Notes: generated by a model not told the origin, from the letters alone. DNA of 64,000 nucleotides from Channa striata (GCA_033026295.1 CM065170.1:20532040-20596039); one strand, 5' to 3'; counted from the stretch's first letter, positions 22,601 through 35,145 are shown. Numbers and translations are program-made.

Positions 22601-24347
22601 AGGCCCTGCATGAAAAGTTAAATGCATAGAGAAAAAACATATTAAAACTTAAAACTGTTCACAAACACAGTATATATAAACCTACAGCATTAGGATTTAT
22701 CATTAGAGACCGCAAATCTTTCTGATGCTGGCTGCAAAGTATAGGGATCAACAGCATCAAAAGGATTCAACCAGTAGAGACAGCAAATTCTGTATGCATA
22801 TCAAATACAATGACATCCCATCCATTTGTTGCCAGAATGTCTTACAGACATTGACATATAGTAATTGATTTTATAATTCAGTTTTGCATATGGCATAAAA
22901 TGTGTGCTATGTGATTGACACCTTTTAGACTATTCAACACTACATGTAGTTTCAGTCCTGCACGTCATGTTTATTTCAGTATGTTCCCCCTCCAGACTTA
23001 ACTAAGATTCTCTAGCGTTAGTCAGCAAATCCCATTTTTACATTATCTAGCATTAACCTCCAGTTTCATAAAATATGTACTAGCATGATAAAAAAGCTGT
23101 CTTTCAATTTTGAGGGCAAATGTGTGTTTTTAAATCATACACATTTTTAACCAGTCTTTAAACCGTTACATAACAAAAATTCATAAGCTCTTTGTTGGAA
23201 GGTGAGCCTTTAAGTTGAAAATGTACATCATGATGCCACTCATGTATGTGGCTTATATCGTGGATGCAAAAATCATATAACATATAACCAACCAAGACTG
23301 TGTATCACATAATCCGCAGTAACCTAGCAAGAATTTAATTAAATGGTTTGTTCCTGTCATTTTTATATTATTCTAGTAAAAGCTGGGTATTCACAGGGTG
23401 TGCTTCTTGAAAGCATGATGAAACTGTTCCCAAAGCAAAGTGCAAAAAGATGACAAGCTCTTTGACATAAGCCTCAAAAATGAAGCTCGTGTAATTAGGC
23501 TTGGCCGAGCCCCAGCTATCAAAGTGAAGGACAGTGCTGACTAATTGAGCAGACAGATTACTAGTGGTCTGACATGGCCAAAGTGTGCTAAAGGAGGAAT
23601 GAGGTAACGCCAGCTGGAGCACAGCTGTTTGGCACAGACCGTAAGAGGAAAAATCCATCATTGGCTATTATTGGATATTTCTGTATATATCATCAAGTTG
23701 CAATGTGTCATAGATTTAAGGCAGTGATTACTGTGTCCTGTGTAATTTACGTCTTCTTAAGATACTTTTTTTAACATCTTGTATAATCTAATGAATTCTT
23801 CACATTTAAACTGTAAAGCACAGAGCTGGTTTTTCAGTAGCGATGTGATGAGAATTAATTGAGTTTGAGAGCAAGGTCACAGAAATGAGCTATGGCAAGT
23901 AACCACCTGTTGTTTAATAATGTGGATACTTTTGCACATGTCCATGGCTAGTTTGTTGTTGCAGTTCAGAGATTATGCTCAATAACTGGAGATTTTAATT
24001 TATTTCCTTCTTTTTCATCATCTTTAAGTGGTAGTTGTAGCATCAAATTCAAGCTGCTACCTAAACATGGAAATGCAGGATTACCTCTCTGGAGCCAGTG
24101 TTTGGTTTGTTTAGGGCTACTGTAAATAGTCTGCATTTAAAAGCTCTTCATTAGCAAGTGTTTCTCTGCTTCTTAATTACCCACTGACGCACAATCCCAC
24201 ACACCCATGCATCGGTGGGACAGCTTCCACGCAGTTTGCACAACCTACTTGGTGTTTGAAGTCCTGCTTGGATCACTGACAAAAGACAAGGGAATCAAGA
24301 ATAATCATAAGATCCCTGCTCCACCTCCGCAGTGAAGACATACTGAG
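22601..24347. other. Unique DNA including a possible conserved block
   Basis: No open frame has a recognised domain. The part at 23375-23665 is compositionally distinct (TGTAATTAGGCTTGG, GACTAATTGAGCAGAC) and free of repeat matches in this window, which would fit conserved regulatory DNA. That is inference. Confidence 0.4.
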
Positions 24348-24915
24348 TGCGTTTAGAGGACTTCATTAACCAGGTTACTTTGGAAAGCTTATTTTTTAAG
24401 TGTCATGTAAAGGGGAAAAGCTGGTTTCCGTAACTGGGATAGGGTAACCAGGTTTTCTAATCGACTTTCTCCAACTGTGCATGTGTGTAACAAAAGGCTG
24501 AAAAGAGGAACACAGATGCATGAAAGAATGAATGAAAGTACAGATCATTAACGGGATGATGCTGCCCATTCAAGTGCAACGTAAAATGTAACTAACACAA
24601 AGTGCCTCGTACATATGTTAAGAAGTCACTTTCCCCTTGAATTTTTAAAATTCCCATTGTGGATGGATCGACTATGTGTCTCCTAGTTTTTCTCCTTTCT
24701 CTGCTCTGTCAGTCTGCTGCTACACACAGACACACACACAAAAGAAAAGTCAGAAAGCAGCATTTTCCATAAGTATACAGTGAACAACTGTAAGCCAAGC
24801 TTCCAAAATAAGTCAGACAGGGAGGAGAAATCTTGTGCTGCATATATACATGGATTTCCAGGTTTCTTAAGTTCTTCTAAAGACCAGCCCCAGATTACTC
24901 GAGAACGTGCTAGGA
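24348..24915. mobile_element. Unnamed MITE-like family A, copy 2
   Basis: Matches 48836-49400 along its length in left and right portions: a left end with TTAACCAGGTTACT, then TTTTTTAAGTGTCATGTA, a GGTTTCCGTAACTGGGATAGG block, and a right part with CTTCCAAAATAAGTCAGA and CTTGTGCTGCAT. Subterminal sequences repeat the GGTTTC/GTAACC words in both orientations. It is non-coding. The right end is less clear than the left. Confidence 0.6.
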
Positions 24916-24969
24916 AAAAATCATTGTGAAAACATGGTGACACAAAATATCCTGTTCTCATTTCCGAGG

Positions 24970-25490
24970 CGTCAATCCCTTCTGCATTACATACTGACGT
25001 TTAGGGTACCCCTTTGTTTTTATCATCAGCCCTTTGGCTTTCAGTGCAGTTCAATGGAAAACCCAGCGCTTTAACATTTGACACCTACAGTAAAGCAATG
25101 ACGTAGTTTATAAAGTGAAAAAGGATGGCTGATGGCACAACAAGACGCAGGAAACCAAGGTGTGACTCTAGTGTAAGACTTTGTGTGATTTATTGATGAG
25201 CATAACACAACGTGATTATTATAGTAAGGAAATGACATTGTCACTGTATGTAGGCTTTTATTTTAATGTAATTCATCTTCTACCTTAACCTTACCCTGAA
25301 GTTCCTGTGCCAACCCTTGTTGTCTCTTAATGTAACGTTACTCTGAAGTAGTTTTATCTAACCCTAATGTTGTTCCCATTGCGTAAAATGGAGTGTCCTA
25401 TTGTAATGCCTAAGGGTACTTGTGGCATCAATAAGATACGCCAAAGGATGTACAAAAGTGTCATTATCTCACACTGTGGGACATAGGGAC
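24970..25490. mobile_element. Unnamed dispersed family B, copy 1
   Basis: Diverged but collinear with 40190-40735. Shared blocks in order are CAATGGAAA, TATAAAGTGAAAA, GACTCTAGTG.AAGAC, a TTATTATAGTAAG-type block, and CACTGTGGGA near the right end. It has no coding capacity and lies directly after a family A copy. Class unknown: a MITE or an LTR piece are both possible. Confidence 0.5.
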
Positions 25491-25494
25491 TGCT

Positions 25495-27125
25495 TCCTTA
25501 TCTAGATACGGAAGTCTTATTCTAAGCTGAAGAAGTGTAAAATACTTAGTTTCAGGTGATGACACACTGATAAAAATATAATTATGCATACTCCACTGCA
25601 TTTCTGCAAAGAGATCCCTTTAAATCCTTCACTCTCAAATTTTATTAAAGTTGCTAAAACCCTCAAAAATATATTATCCAAATCCTGTGTCAGTGTCAAG
25701 TAAGTACATTTAACCAGTCTTTAAAATCATACAATGCATATAAATATGTACAGTATGCACATATACAAACATATAACATATTCATACAATAAAAAAATGT
25801 GCTTGCCTCTTTGCAGTCTTAAAGATTTTGTTGCATCAAAATTTGTACCACTGAACAGATGATGGTGAAATTTGTTATCTTATATTGTATTCAAAAAAGC
25901 CTTGCTATCTATCTTTTTTAATGAATTCCTCACATGGGTATGAATACACATACATCAACGTCTGCTTCGACACATGTACACTAATGTAAAGTATATATAT
26001 ATATACACACCCACACACACACACATATATGTATGTACAGTCTATATTCTACATATTCTCTAGGAGCCACTGATTCTCATGAGTTCTCTGCAAATAGTAT
26101 ATGTAGAATTTCCTTCAGTGTTGCCGTTTTTCAAAACAGGTACTTTACATATTCTCCTGAAAACTCTGTACATGAAACAATCCACTTGAACAAGGAAAAT
26201 ATTTTATTCAGTGAGTACCTTCACAGGACACATCCCTACCCTAAAACACTTTAAAAGGGGCAATTTCTGAACCGGGGACTCAATGAATAATAGAGGATAT
26301 GCTAATATGCTGCCAGGGAATGAGAGGTTATCTTGTTTTATCCACAGTGTTGAAGTGCCTCACTAGTGCTGCTGGCTGTTTGTGCTTTGCCAGAGGGGTC
26401 TGCCTTTGAACCACTTAATGAAGATCTTCTACTGACAGGGGCACTGAAAAAGTGACATCTGTTGCGCTGCAAACATGAACACTCTCACAGATGTGTTACA
26501 CAGATTTATGCTGCTAACAAAATCCACCATGTCTTCTGTCCCACTCATTAATCTAATGAATAGCAAGCAGCTACAATCAATGAGGGAGTCATCAGGAAGG
26601 AAGCAGAACAGGCACAATCTGATCTAGCAACACCTAAATGACCTGGCCTGACTGACAGCATCAAAGGCATCAATAACATGGCTAAAAATGACGATCGGCT
26701 CATAATGAATATCGTTTATTCCACTGCAATGTTTATACACAGAATTGTTACTACTGTAACTGCTGGGAGATCTTTATTGTTGGAGAAATAATTTGTCATG
26801 TAGGCCCATACTGTGTTTGCTGGTAAATCTTAAAACCACACTGTTCACACTCGGAGCATTTTCCATTTATTTTTAACTATTTTTCTTTTTTTGAATTGCT
26901 TTTTGAGTCCTGATTTACAGGCACAGACAGTGTGAAAATATCTGTGGTGATAAATATCTAAAGCATTATCTTTTTCTTTGCTTTTACACACCTCGGTGCT
27001 GCCATAATGGGTTCAGTACACCTTGAGGTAGAGAAAAGCAGATCAACCCACTTAGGGGCCACATAACATTTAGAATCTTTTATAGATGAGCTATTCATCA
27101 AACAGTATTTACTGACTCAGTATGC
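25495..27125. other. Unique DNA with a TA/CA microsatellite
   Basis: A compound TA then CA then TA microsatellite lies at about 25991-26034. A block at 26310-26640 lacks repeat matches and has mixed composition, so it could be conserved non-coding DNA. No exon was recognised. Confidence 0.4.
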
Positions 27126-27127
27126 CA

Positions 27128-27345
27128 GGAAGGGCAGCAAAGTGGTGGAGTGCTTAGTGATGCTGCCTCACAGCTAAAATGTCCATGGTTTGAGTTCCTG
27201 CCTGTAGTCTTCCTGTGTGGAAATGTTTCACTCTCCCAGTCCAAAGAGATGCATGTTAGGTCAATTGGTGGCTCGAAATTTCCCGTAAGTGTGAATGTGA
27301 TGTGTGAATGCTTGTCTGTCTGTGTTATGAAACAAAAAAAATAAT
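27128..27345 (+). repeat. tRNA-headed fish dispersed repeat
   Basis: The head (AGTGGTGGAGTGCTTAGTG, then CTGCCTCACAGC) and a B-box-like GGTTTGAGTTCCTG match a tRNA-derived fish repeat. The body follows with CTTCCTGTGTGGA, CAGTCCAAAGA.ATGCATG and GTGTGAATGTG. This is the best of three copies in the window (also about 4665, and 7395 inverted). Confidence 0.7.
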
Positions 27346-27499
27346 GCAATCTTACTTTCACCCTTCAGTTGATGGCGTTCATTAAAAGTCTGGAGACTGT
27401 GCTGGCATTTCCATAATCTGTTGTTCTTTTGTCTTGTTCTATCTGGTTTAATATACTGCTGTACATTGAATACTTCACACAGCGAGTGACTGTGTGAAC

Positions 27500-27712
27500 T
27501 CACATGTCAAAGTCTCCTTGAACAAGACACTCTAACCCCCGCCTAGTTGCTCCCTGGGAGCGTCGGCCGTGCTGCATAGCAGCTCCCCCATCGGTGTATG
27601 AATGTGTGTGTGATTGTGAGCGTGAATGGGCAGATAAGAAGCAGTGTAAAGTGCTTTGAGTACCAACAAGTAGAAAAGAGCTATATAAGTGCAGACCATT
27701 TACCAATGTGCA
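27500..27712 (+). repeat. tRNA-derived SINE, family S1, 5'-truncated
   Basis: Lacks the A and B boxes but has the S1 body: CTTGAACAAGACACT, TAGTTGCTCCC, GCTGCATAGCAGCTCCC, then GAAGCAGTGTAAAGTGCTTTGAGTA and an end ATATAAGTGCAGACCATTTAC. The intact head of this family is at 29640. Confidence 0.7.
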
Positions 27713-29635
27713 CTTCTTACCAGTGTTAATTTTAGGGTGAACAAACCCATTTTTTGAGTGAAGCTAGAAAATAAAGGTGAGGCAATGACACCGCTATGCC
27801 TGTGAAAGGCAGAAATTTACAAAAAGATGCTAAGTTTGCATTGAAAACTTGTAGGCGAGTGTGAACAGGGACAAATCATCTGGGTGCAGTTATTCAGCAC
27901 AGCACCCTCTGCTGGCATTTCACATGGGGAGGTAATTTTTTTCAAAGTAAAAATAGATATTTATGTAAATACAGTATTGTGGGAAGTACATTTTGCACTA
28001 TGGTAGAAGCAACCTGAGTGCTGTATAAATACAGCAGTAATTCTATGCTATGGAGGGGTAGATTGGGGTGGGGTTCGACAGATTTGGAGAGCTTTCCTTA
28101 GTAATACAGTATATACTAATATAGTATTGTGGTTTAGTAATTTGAGGGATGTAGTGGGGATTAAAAACCTTGGCTGAAAATGATGTAACATATTTTCTGA
28201 ATACTGCAGCTACAGAAGGCAATGGTTAGTATAGTTTTAAAATTAAATCACATTAGTGTTCAAGTTTCAACTCAGGCATATAAAGTTGCAGGAAAGGTAA
28301 CAGTAGCTGGCAAAACTTAGATAACTTATTAAGATACAAGCACATCTAAAGTCAATTTTCAAATATTGTTTTTTTACACAACAAATTTATTTTGTTGTGT
28401 AAAAAACACAAATTCTAAGTGTAAACATTTGTAGATAAAACAAAATTTTAATTGCAGCCGACATTAATGTGATATTTTTAGAATTTTAGGGAAAGCAGCG
28501 TTTTTTTTTATGAAAAGAGCAATTGTGATGATTTTAATGCCTGTCACAGTTTGTGCAACTCACAGTGTGCACTGGGGGTGATGGAGAGGTCAGTCCCAGC
28601 TGGGCTGCCCAGACCTAAAATCTGTGCACTTTAGACACACTGCTGTGGGGACATTATGAAGTTAGATTAATCAAAAAAACGATAAGTCCTTATTTTTGTG
28701 GTGGTTCTCAGGGCATGTTCGATTACAACAAGCATTCCGTTTTTCCAGAAGCACATTGTGGGGTTGATATCAGGATGGGTGGTAAAAAGACAGGAGCTAG
28801 CTCTTATCCGGTACTCCTCTGCAGTCTGAGCTACCAGAGAGACTTAATAATATCCCGGAGGCACAGATGAAACACTTTCTCCGCGGTGGCTGTTTACTGT
28901 GGAGTGTGTTTGAAGTTGGGCTTGAGATGTCTTCATTTCTGCACCAGAGAAATGTTTTAAGGGGAGCACAGAGGTGCTCTCTACATACTATTCAATACGA
29001 ACATTGTACGTATCAACTCATCTGCTACTTTCATATGTTCATGGTGTAATATCTTACAAATCTACTGAACCGTGCTGATCAGATTGCTTAGAAACACTTT
29101 AAATTCAGAATTCCTGGTGCTGGCAACAGCAGGATTATTATTTATTCATAACATTCTGCTCTTGTAGAAATGCACTACAAAACTTGCACAGTTTGGAAGT
29201 GGAGCTTGAAATACGTGGCTATTTCCTACGTATTTTTTGTGTTTTTGGTTGTGATTGCCACAACAACAGATTATTTCAGAATTATTAATTTCATTCTTTG
29301 CAAAAAGAAATTATCTTCTTTTTTTAGATTGAAAAAAAAAATTGCAAACCTTGAAGCCAAGACCATCTCTTGTCTATTGTAGGATTCAAACTCATAAAAG
29401 GTGAACTCAAGGTCTGTCCTTTGACGCATTTTAATTAAACAAAGAGATTCAACTAGAAGTCTGGGAATCGTTAATGATAGGAAATGACTTATAACGATTG
29501 AGCTTTAGGCCTCAATCCTACAACACTACCCTAGACTTACCCAAGACTTATAAAATACCAACCGGAGACTAACTGAAAAGCAGTTTTCAATTCTAACCTT
29601 GCATAGGGTAAGTCAGTGAGCCATTAGATCATATA
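27713..29635. other. Unique DNA, no gene recognised
   Basis: Contains the hairpin at 28370-28406. The frames at 28867-29049 and 29170-29382 are short, without motifs or convincing splice sites. No repeat family was recognised. Confidence 0.45.
28370..28406. repeat. Perfect 16-bp hairpin, 5-nt loop
   Basis: Arms 28370-28385 (TTTTTTACACAACAAA) and 28391-28406 are exact reverse complements with loop TTTAT. It is AT-rich and could be a cruciform-prone foldback or a tiny MITE remnant. Confidence 0.75.
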
Positions 29636-29637
29636 TG

Positions 29638-29845
29638 ATTGGGGCAACTGTGGCGCAATAGGTAGCGCAGTCGTCGACCAATCCTACAGTTCGATTCCTG
29701 GCTCCCCTGGTCCCACGTTGAAGTGTCCTTAAGCAAGACACTGAACCACCAATTAGTTGCTCTCAGTGAGTGTTGGCCAGCTGCATAGCAGCTCCCGTGT
29801 GTGTGAGAAAATAGCAAAGTGCTATATATGTATCACCCAAATCTA
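29638..29845 (+). repeat. tRNA-derived SINE, family S1, intact head
   Basis: A box TGGCGCAATAGG at 29651-29662 fits the Pol III consensus. B box AGTTCGATTCC at 29688-29698 differs from consensus at its first base. Next come the CTTAAGCAAGACACTGAACC body, GCTGCATAGCAGCTCC and a shortened tail near AAGTGCTATATATG. With both internal promoter boxes, this is the reference copy for S1 in the window. Confidence 0.8.
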
Positions 29846-29983
29846 CAGTTATACACTACATTAATACACAAGGATTAAGAACAGGAGCCACTTTTTTTTT
29901 ATGTACAACCTGTGCACAAAAGAGGGGATTGTTCGCCACATTATAGAACACACTCTGTATAAAATACAGAACACATAATTTAA

Positions 29984-32900
29984 GATCCTACTACTACATC
30001 TCTTTCGGCTTTTCCCATCAGGGGTCGCCACAGCAAATCATCCGTTTCCACCTCACTCTGTCCTGGGCATCTTCCACTCTGACACCAGCTAACCTCATGT
30101 CCTCTGTTGAACATCCATATATCTCCTCCTTGGTCCTCCTCTTGCCCTCTTGCCTGGCAGCTCATTCTCTAACATCCTTCTACCAATATATTCAGTATCC
30201 CTCCTCTGCACATATCCAAACCATTTCAATCTGGCCTCTCTGACTTTGTTGCTAACACAGGCAACGTGTGCTGTCCCTCTGATGAATTCATTCCTTATTC
30301 TGTCCAACCTTGTCTTGTCAAGGTGAACCTCAACATCTTCATCTCTGCTGCTTCCATCTGTGCCTCTTGTCTCTTACTCACTGCTACTGTCTCTAACACA
30401 TAGAGCAGACCTGGTCTCACCACTGTCTTGTACACCTTTACTTTGAGTCTTGCTGACACACTTCTGTCACACAACACTCCTGACACTTTCCTCTACCCAT
30501 TCCAACCCGCCTGCATTCGCCTCTTCACCTCTTTTCCACAATCCTCGTCACACTGAACTGTTGACCCCAAGTACTTAAACTCCTGCACCTTCTTCACCTC
30601 AGCCCCCTGTAACCTCACGCTTCTACCTTGCTCCCTCTCGTTTAGACACATGTATTCTGTCTTGCTACGACTGACTTTCATACCTCTTCTTTCCAGAGCA
30701 AACCTTCACCTCTCCAGCTGTTCCTCCACCTGCTCTGTACTCTCACTGCAAGTCACAATGTCATCTGCAAACATCATTGTCCAGGGAGATTTCTGTCTGA
30801 CCTCATTTATCAACCTGTCCATCAGCATAGCAAACAAGAAGGGACTCAAAGCTGATCCTTGGTGTAGTCCCACCTCCACCTTGAACTCCTCTGTCTGACC
30901 TACAGCACATCTCACCACTGTCATGCTCCTCTCATACATGTCCTGGACTACTCTGACGTACTTCTCTGCCAGTCCCGACATCCTCATACAATACCACAGC
31001 TCCTCCCTCGGCACCCTGTCATGCGCCTTTCCCTAAATCCACATAGACAAAATGCAGCTCCTTCGGACCATCTCTGTACTTTTCCATTAACAATCTCAAA
31101 GCGAAAATGGCATCAGTGGTGCTCTTACAGGGCATGAAACCATACTGCTGCTGCTCAAAAAATCCCGGGCTCCTTCCTAAGCCTGGCCTCCACTACTCAT
31201 TCCCACAGCTTCATTGTGTGGCTCATCAGCTTTATCCCTCTGTAGTTGCTGCAGTTCTGTCACCCTTGTTCTTAAAGATCGGCACCAGAACGCTTCTCCT
31301 CCATTCCTCAGGCATCTTCTCACTCTCTAAAATCCTGTTAAACAGACTTGTCAGAAACTTCACTGCTGTCTCTCCTAGACACTTCCACACCTCCACAGGT
31401 ACGTCATCAGGACCTACAGCCTTTCCGCTCTTCATCCTTTTCAGAGCCTTCCTCACCTCATCCTTTCTAATCTCTGCTATTTCCTGCTCCACAACATCCA
31501 CATCTTCCTCCCTTCTTTCCTTGTCATTTTCCTCATTCATCAGCTCCTTAAAATAATCCTACCATCTTCTCTGCACACTCTCCTGGGTTGTTAGCACCTT
31601 TCTCATCTCTCTTTAGTCAACCTTATCTGTTGCACATCTTTCCCATCCCTATCTCTCTGTCTAGCCAGCCTGTAAAAGTCCTTCTCTCTTTCCTTTTTGT
31701 CTATCCTGTCATACAGCTCATCGTAAGCTTTCTGTTTGCCTTTGCCACCTCCCTCTTCACAGTGCGCTGCACTTCCTTGTACTCTTGTCTACTTTCCTCA
31801 ATCCTTTCTACATCCCACTTCCTTTTAGCTAACCTCTTCCTGTGGATGCAGTCCTGTACTTCCTCATTCCACCACCAAATGTCTTTATCTTCTTTCCTCA
31901 TTCCAGATGACACACCAAGCACCTTCCTACCTGTTTCCCTGATTACCTCTGCTGTAGTTTCCCAGTCATCTGGAAGCTCTTCCTGACCACCCAAAGCCTG
32001 TCTCAACTTCTGCCTAAATTCCTCACAAGTTTCTTAATTCTTTAGCTTCCACGACTCGGTCTTCTTTTCTCTATTACCTCTCTTCTTCTTCATGACCACC
32101 AGAGTTATCTTACACACCACCATGCGGTGCTGTCTGGCTACATTCTCTCCTACCACCACTTTACAGTCACTAACCTCTCTCAAATGACCTCGTCTACATA
32201 GAATGTAGTCCACCTGTGTACACCTACCTCCACTCTTGTATGTCACTGTTCCTCTCTCTTCTGAAATTAAGTGTTGACTAGAGCCATTTCCATCCCCTTA
32301 GCAAAGTCCTTCTGGATTCCTTTCCTTTACACCAAACCTGCCCATCACCTCCTCATCGCCTCTGTTCTCCTCAACAACATACCCATTGAAGTCTGCTCCA
32401 ACAACTACTCTTTCTCCTCTGGGGATACTCTCTATGACCTCATCAAACTCACTCCAGAATCTCTCCTTCTCTTCTTACTCACAGCCAACTTGTGGAGTAT
32501 ACCCACTGACTACGTTCACCATCACCCCTTCGATTTCTAGCTTTAGGCTCATCATCCTGTCTGAGACTCTTTTCACCTCTAGAACATTGTTCATAAAACC
32601 CCCCTTCAGGATCACTCCTACTCCGTTTCTCTTCCTATCCACACCACGGTAGAACAGTTTGTATCCTCTTCCAATACTACGTGCTTTGCTGCCCTTCCAC
32701 CTCGTCTCCTGCACACACAGTACATCTACCTTCCTTCTCTCCATCATGTCTGCCAGCTCTCTACCTTTCCCTGTCATTGTGCCAACGTTAAGAGTTCCTA
32801 CTCTCAGATCTAAGCTCCTGCCATTCCTCTTTTCTCTCTGACCACAAACCCTTCTGCCTCCTCTCCTTCTTCGACCAACAGTAGTCCAATTTCCACCGGC

Positions 32901-33075
32901 ACCCTGTAGGTTAACAGCACCGGTGGCGGTTGTTGTTATCCGGTATGAAAGTGCTATAGATGACTCGCATGGTTGTACATGGCAAGTTTTACGCCGGATG
33001 CCCTTCCTGACGCAACCCTTTCTATTTTTCCGGGCTTGGGACCGGCACAGAAGTTACTGGCTTGTAACCCCTGTG
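29984..33075 (-). mobile_element. RTE-clade LINE, near full length, copy 1
   Basis: On the minus strand the element runs from about 33075 to 29984. A non-coding 5' part contains the complement of CGCCGGATGCCCTTCC, then come endonuclease and reverse transcriptase, and a short 3' end in (TAG)n, complement of CTACTACTAC at 29987. Such short 3' repeats without poly(A) are typical of RTE elements. Clade assignment follows protein pattern (VWKCLGE, PIFKNKGD, GLHQGSALSP, KSTTDAIF in the sister copy). The subfamily is unresolved. Confidence 0.85.
30095..32777 (-). pseudogene. RTE ORF2-type polyprotein, broken into about eight pieces
   Basis: Segments in order on the minus strand: 32777-32475 apurinic endonuclease N-terminus with VQETRWKG (catalytic Glu); 32246-32034 endonuclease C-terminus with QVDYILC and RQHRMVV; 32006-31701 linker; 31540-31232 start of reverse transcriptase with GKAVGPDD and LVPIFKNKGD; 31014-30706 motif B GLHQGSALSPFLF and motif C FADD; 30681-30493 SKTEYMCLNE and KYLGSTVQ; 30486-30295 and 30307-30095 the C-terminal domain ending in an IGRRML region. 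The endonuclease part with the ADFN motif lies between the first two pieces in another frame. Stops and frameshifts separate the pieces, so no single protein is made. Confidence 0.85.
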
Positions 33076-33084
33076 GCTAGATTC

Positions 33085-33645
33085 CTTTATAGTGAAATAT
33101 GTTTACCTAAAATCAGAAATTATTTGTTTGTTGCAACAAATTTCATTTATCCTCCATATTGTTCAAACCAAACACAGAAAAGCTAAAAACTGTAAGTACA
33201 AGTGCAAATATCAACACATTTTTCATATTGTAGATGAATAAGGATAATTGAACAATGAATTTTGTGTAGATCGTTGCACACATAAACATTAGGGATTCAT
33301 AATTTTGCAAGTAATTTAAGTACCTGTGAAACCAGTGGTAGTACATTAATGCATTTGCAAGAGAAGACTTGTATCAATATATGAAGTACAGATAGACTCT
33401 TGAGATGTAATAAACTTCTGAAACACACACATACCCCTGTGAAGCTTGCTGGCCAGCCTACAGCACACAGTATAGGATTCTGTTTTTGTCTCATTGGTGG
33501 TGCTGGCCCACAGGTGGATCGGCCCACTGGGAAAACTCCCACCACTGCAGATGGCCAGTTTACCACCAGGCCTGACTAATCATATTATTTTTTAAATATA
33601 AACAATTTCTACTTGTAAAATTGATCAAGCAGTATGGCAATAATC
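33085..33645. other. Unique DNA, no gene recognised
   Basis: No domain or repeat recognised. The minus frame at 33297-33566 is open but featureless. Confidence 0.4.
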
Positions 33646-33647
33646 CA

Positions 33648-33712
33648 TCTATGTGAGAGCGTGTGCAATTTTGAGTGTAAATGAGTGAATGAGAAGCAGT
33701 GTAACGTGCTTT
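33648..33712 (+). repeat. SINE S1 fragment
   Basis: Carries the S1 tail words GAATGAGAAGCAGTGTAA and GTGCTTTGGATACCAGTA. It ends where the L2-type element begins, so one probably inserted next to or into the other. Confidence 0.6.
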
Positions 33713-35145
33713 GGATACCAGTACGGTAGACAAAACTGAACACTACCAGGACATGCTCAGCTACACCACGGACACCAAAAAGATGTTCACCACTTTCAAA
33801 TCACTGCTCTACCCACCTCCACCATTCACCTGTCTCACAGCTGATGACTTTGCCTCCTTCTGTACTAACAAAGTGGCGGCCATCAGCTACCAGTTCTCTC
33901 CTCCAGATGATGACATCCTGCTAACTACATCCAACAGTGCATCACGCTTCTCATTTTCAGCCGTCAGAGGACGATGTATCCACCCTCCCTCTCTCGAACA
34001 ATCCAACCACCTGCTCTCTGGAACTGCCAGCCATTACACAGATCATCAAAACTTTTCTTGCAACAGACACTTTTCCCACCTCGTTCAAGCAGGCCCACAT
34101 TACTCCACTGTTGAATAATCCTTCTCTTGATCCCTACCTTGTGGAGACTTACAGACCAATCTTTCTTCTCCATTTCTGGCCAAGATCCTAGAACAAGCAG
34201 TCTTTAATCAGCTCTCAGACTTTCTTTCCCAGAATAACCTCCTTGATGTCAACCAGTCTCGCTTCAACAGTAGTCACTCCACAGAGACAGATGTGTGCAC
34301 TTCTGCTGTGGAATCCCTACAGGCTACAAAAGCTGCAGGTCATTTTTTTGTCCCAGTTCTCCTAGACCTGCAGCCTTTGACACTGCAGGGCTCTGTCCTT
34401 GGTCCTCTACTTTTTTCCATCGATACTTCCTCCCAGGGCTCTATTATCCAATCACATGGCTTATCCTATCACTGCTATGCAGACAACACACCAATCTTCC
34501 TGTCCTTTCCTCCAGATGACTTCACTGTCTTGTCACACATCTCTGCCCGTCTCTCTGTAATCTCTGTTTGGATGAGAGAACGATATCTTCAGCTTAACCT
34601 CTCCAAGACTGAAGTTCTTTTCTTCCCAGCCAGACTATCGACACAACACAACATCAGCATCAACATTAGGTCTGCAGTGATTGTCCCTGCTAAATCACCC
34701 CAGGTCTGGGGGTCATCATTGATGACCAAGTGAGCTTTACGGAACACATCTCCTCAATCTCTAGGGCATGCAATCTCTACAGCATCAGACAGATCAGACC
34801 CTACCTCTTAGAGTACACAACCCAACTTATTTTTCAGGCGTTCATATCTTATCTTGTTTCGGAAAACTCTTCAGCTCAGTGATCCCACGATGGTGGAATG
34901 GACTGTCAAACTCAGCGACCTCACTCCCAATATTTTAATACACTACTGAAAACCAAACTCTTCTGCATCTTCCTATGCAAAAAATAATATTTCTGCTCTT
35001 TCTTGTACTTACATCTCATTAAATGGATAGCTCTTCTTGATAGCACTTTGCTTTGATGTTTTCTCCTTGACTTAGATTTTTGCTTTCCTTGTACCTCACA
35101 TGTAAGTCGCTTTGGCTTAAAGCACCTGCTAAATGACTAAATGTA
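33713..35145 (+). mobile_element. L2-clade LINE, second subfamily, deleted internally
   Basis: Coding part: TFKSLLYPPPP, TADDFASFCTNKVAAIS, ETYRPI, the QSRF..SHSTET region, then a reverse transcriptase middle with QGSVLGPLLFSIDT. Motif C reads YADN (CYADNTPIFLSFPPDD), losing one catalytic Asp. The region of motif A (LLDL) is shortened and joined directly to motif B, so the core is deleted. The 3' end near 35100-35145 is GTAAGTCGCTTTGG.TAAAGC.CCTGCTAAATG plus short AAATG-type repeats. This tail recurs at 8745 (inverted) and about 58395. Confidence 0.8.
34293..34733 (+). pseudogene. L2-type reverse transcriptase fragment with YADN
   Basis: A 146-codon open segment carrying motif B, a damaged motif C (Asp-Asn in place of Asp-Asp), and LQLNLSKTEVLFFPA, the conserved segment after motif C in L2 proteins. 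The upstream 33711-34118 and 33937-34191 segments are the same protein in other frames. It is a relic with no complete active site. Confidence 0.75.

Noticed and set aside
25991..26034. CRISPR-like or satellite array
   Set aside because: It is a simple TA/CA microsatellite with no spacers or longer unit.
29651..29698. Possible tRNA gene
   Set aside because: A and B boxes fit, but the sequence does not fold as a full tRNA and continues into a SINE body shared with other loci.
31107..31556. Plus-strand Ser-rich open frames in the RTE region (also 31588-31986, 60328-60642)
   Set aside because: They are antisense to the RTE endonuclease/reverse transcriptase; the Ser/Leu richness follows from the complement.
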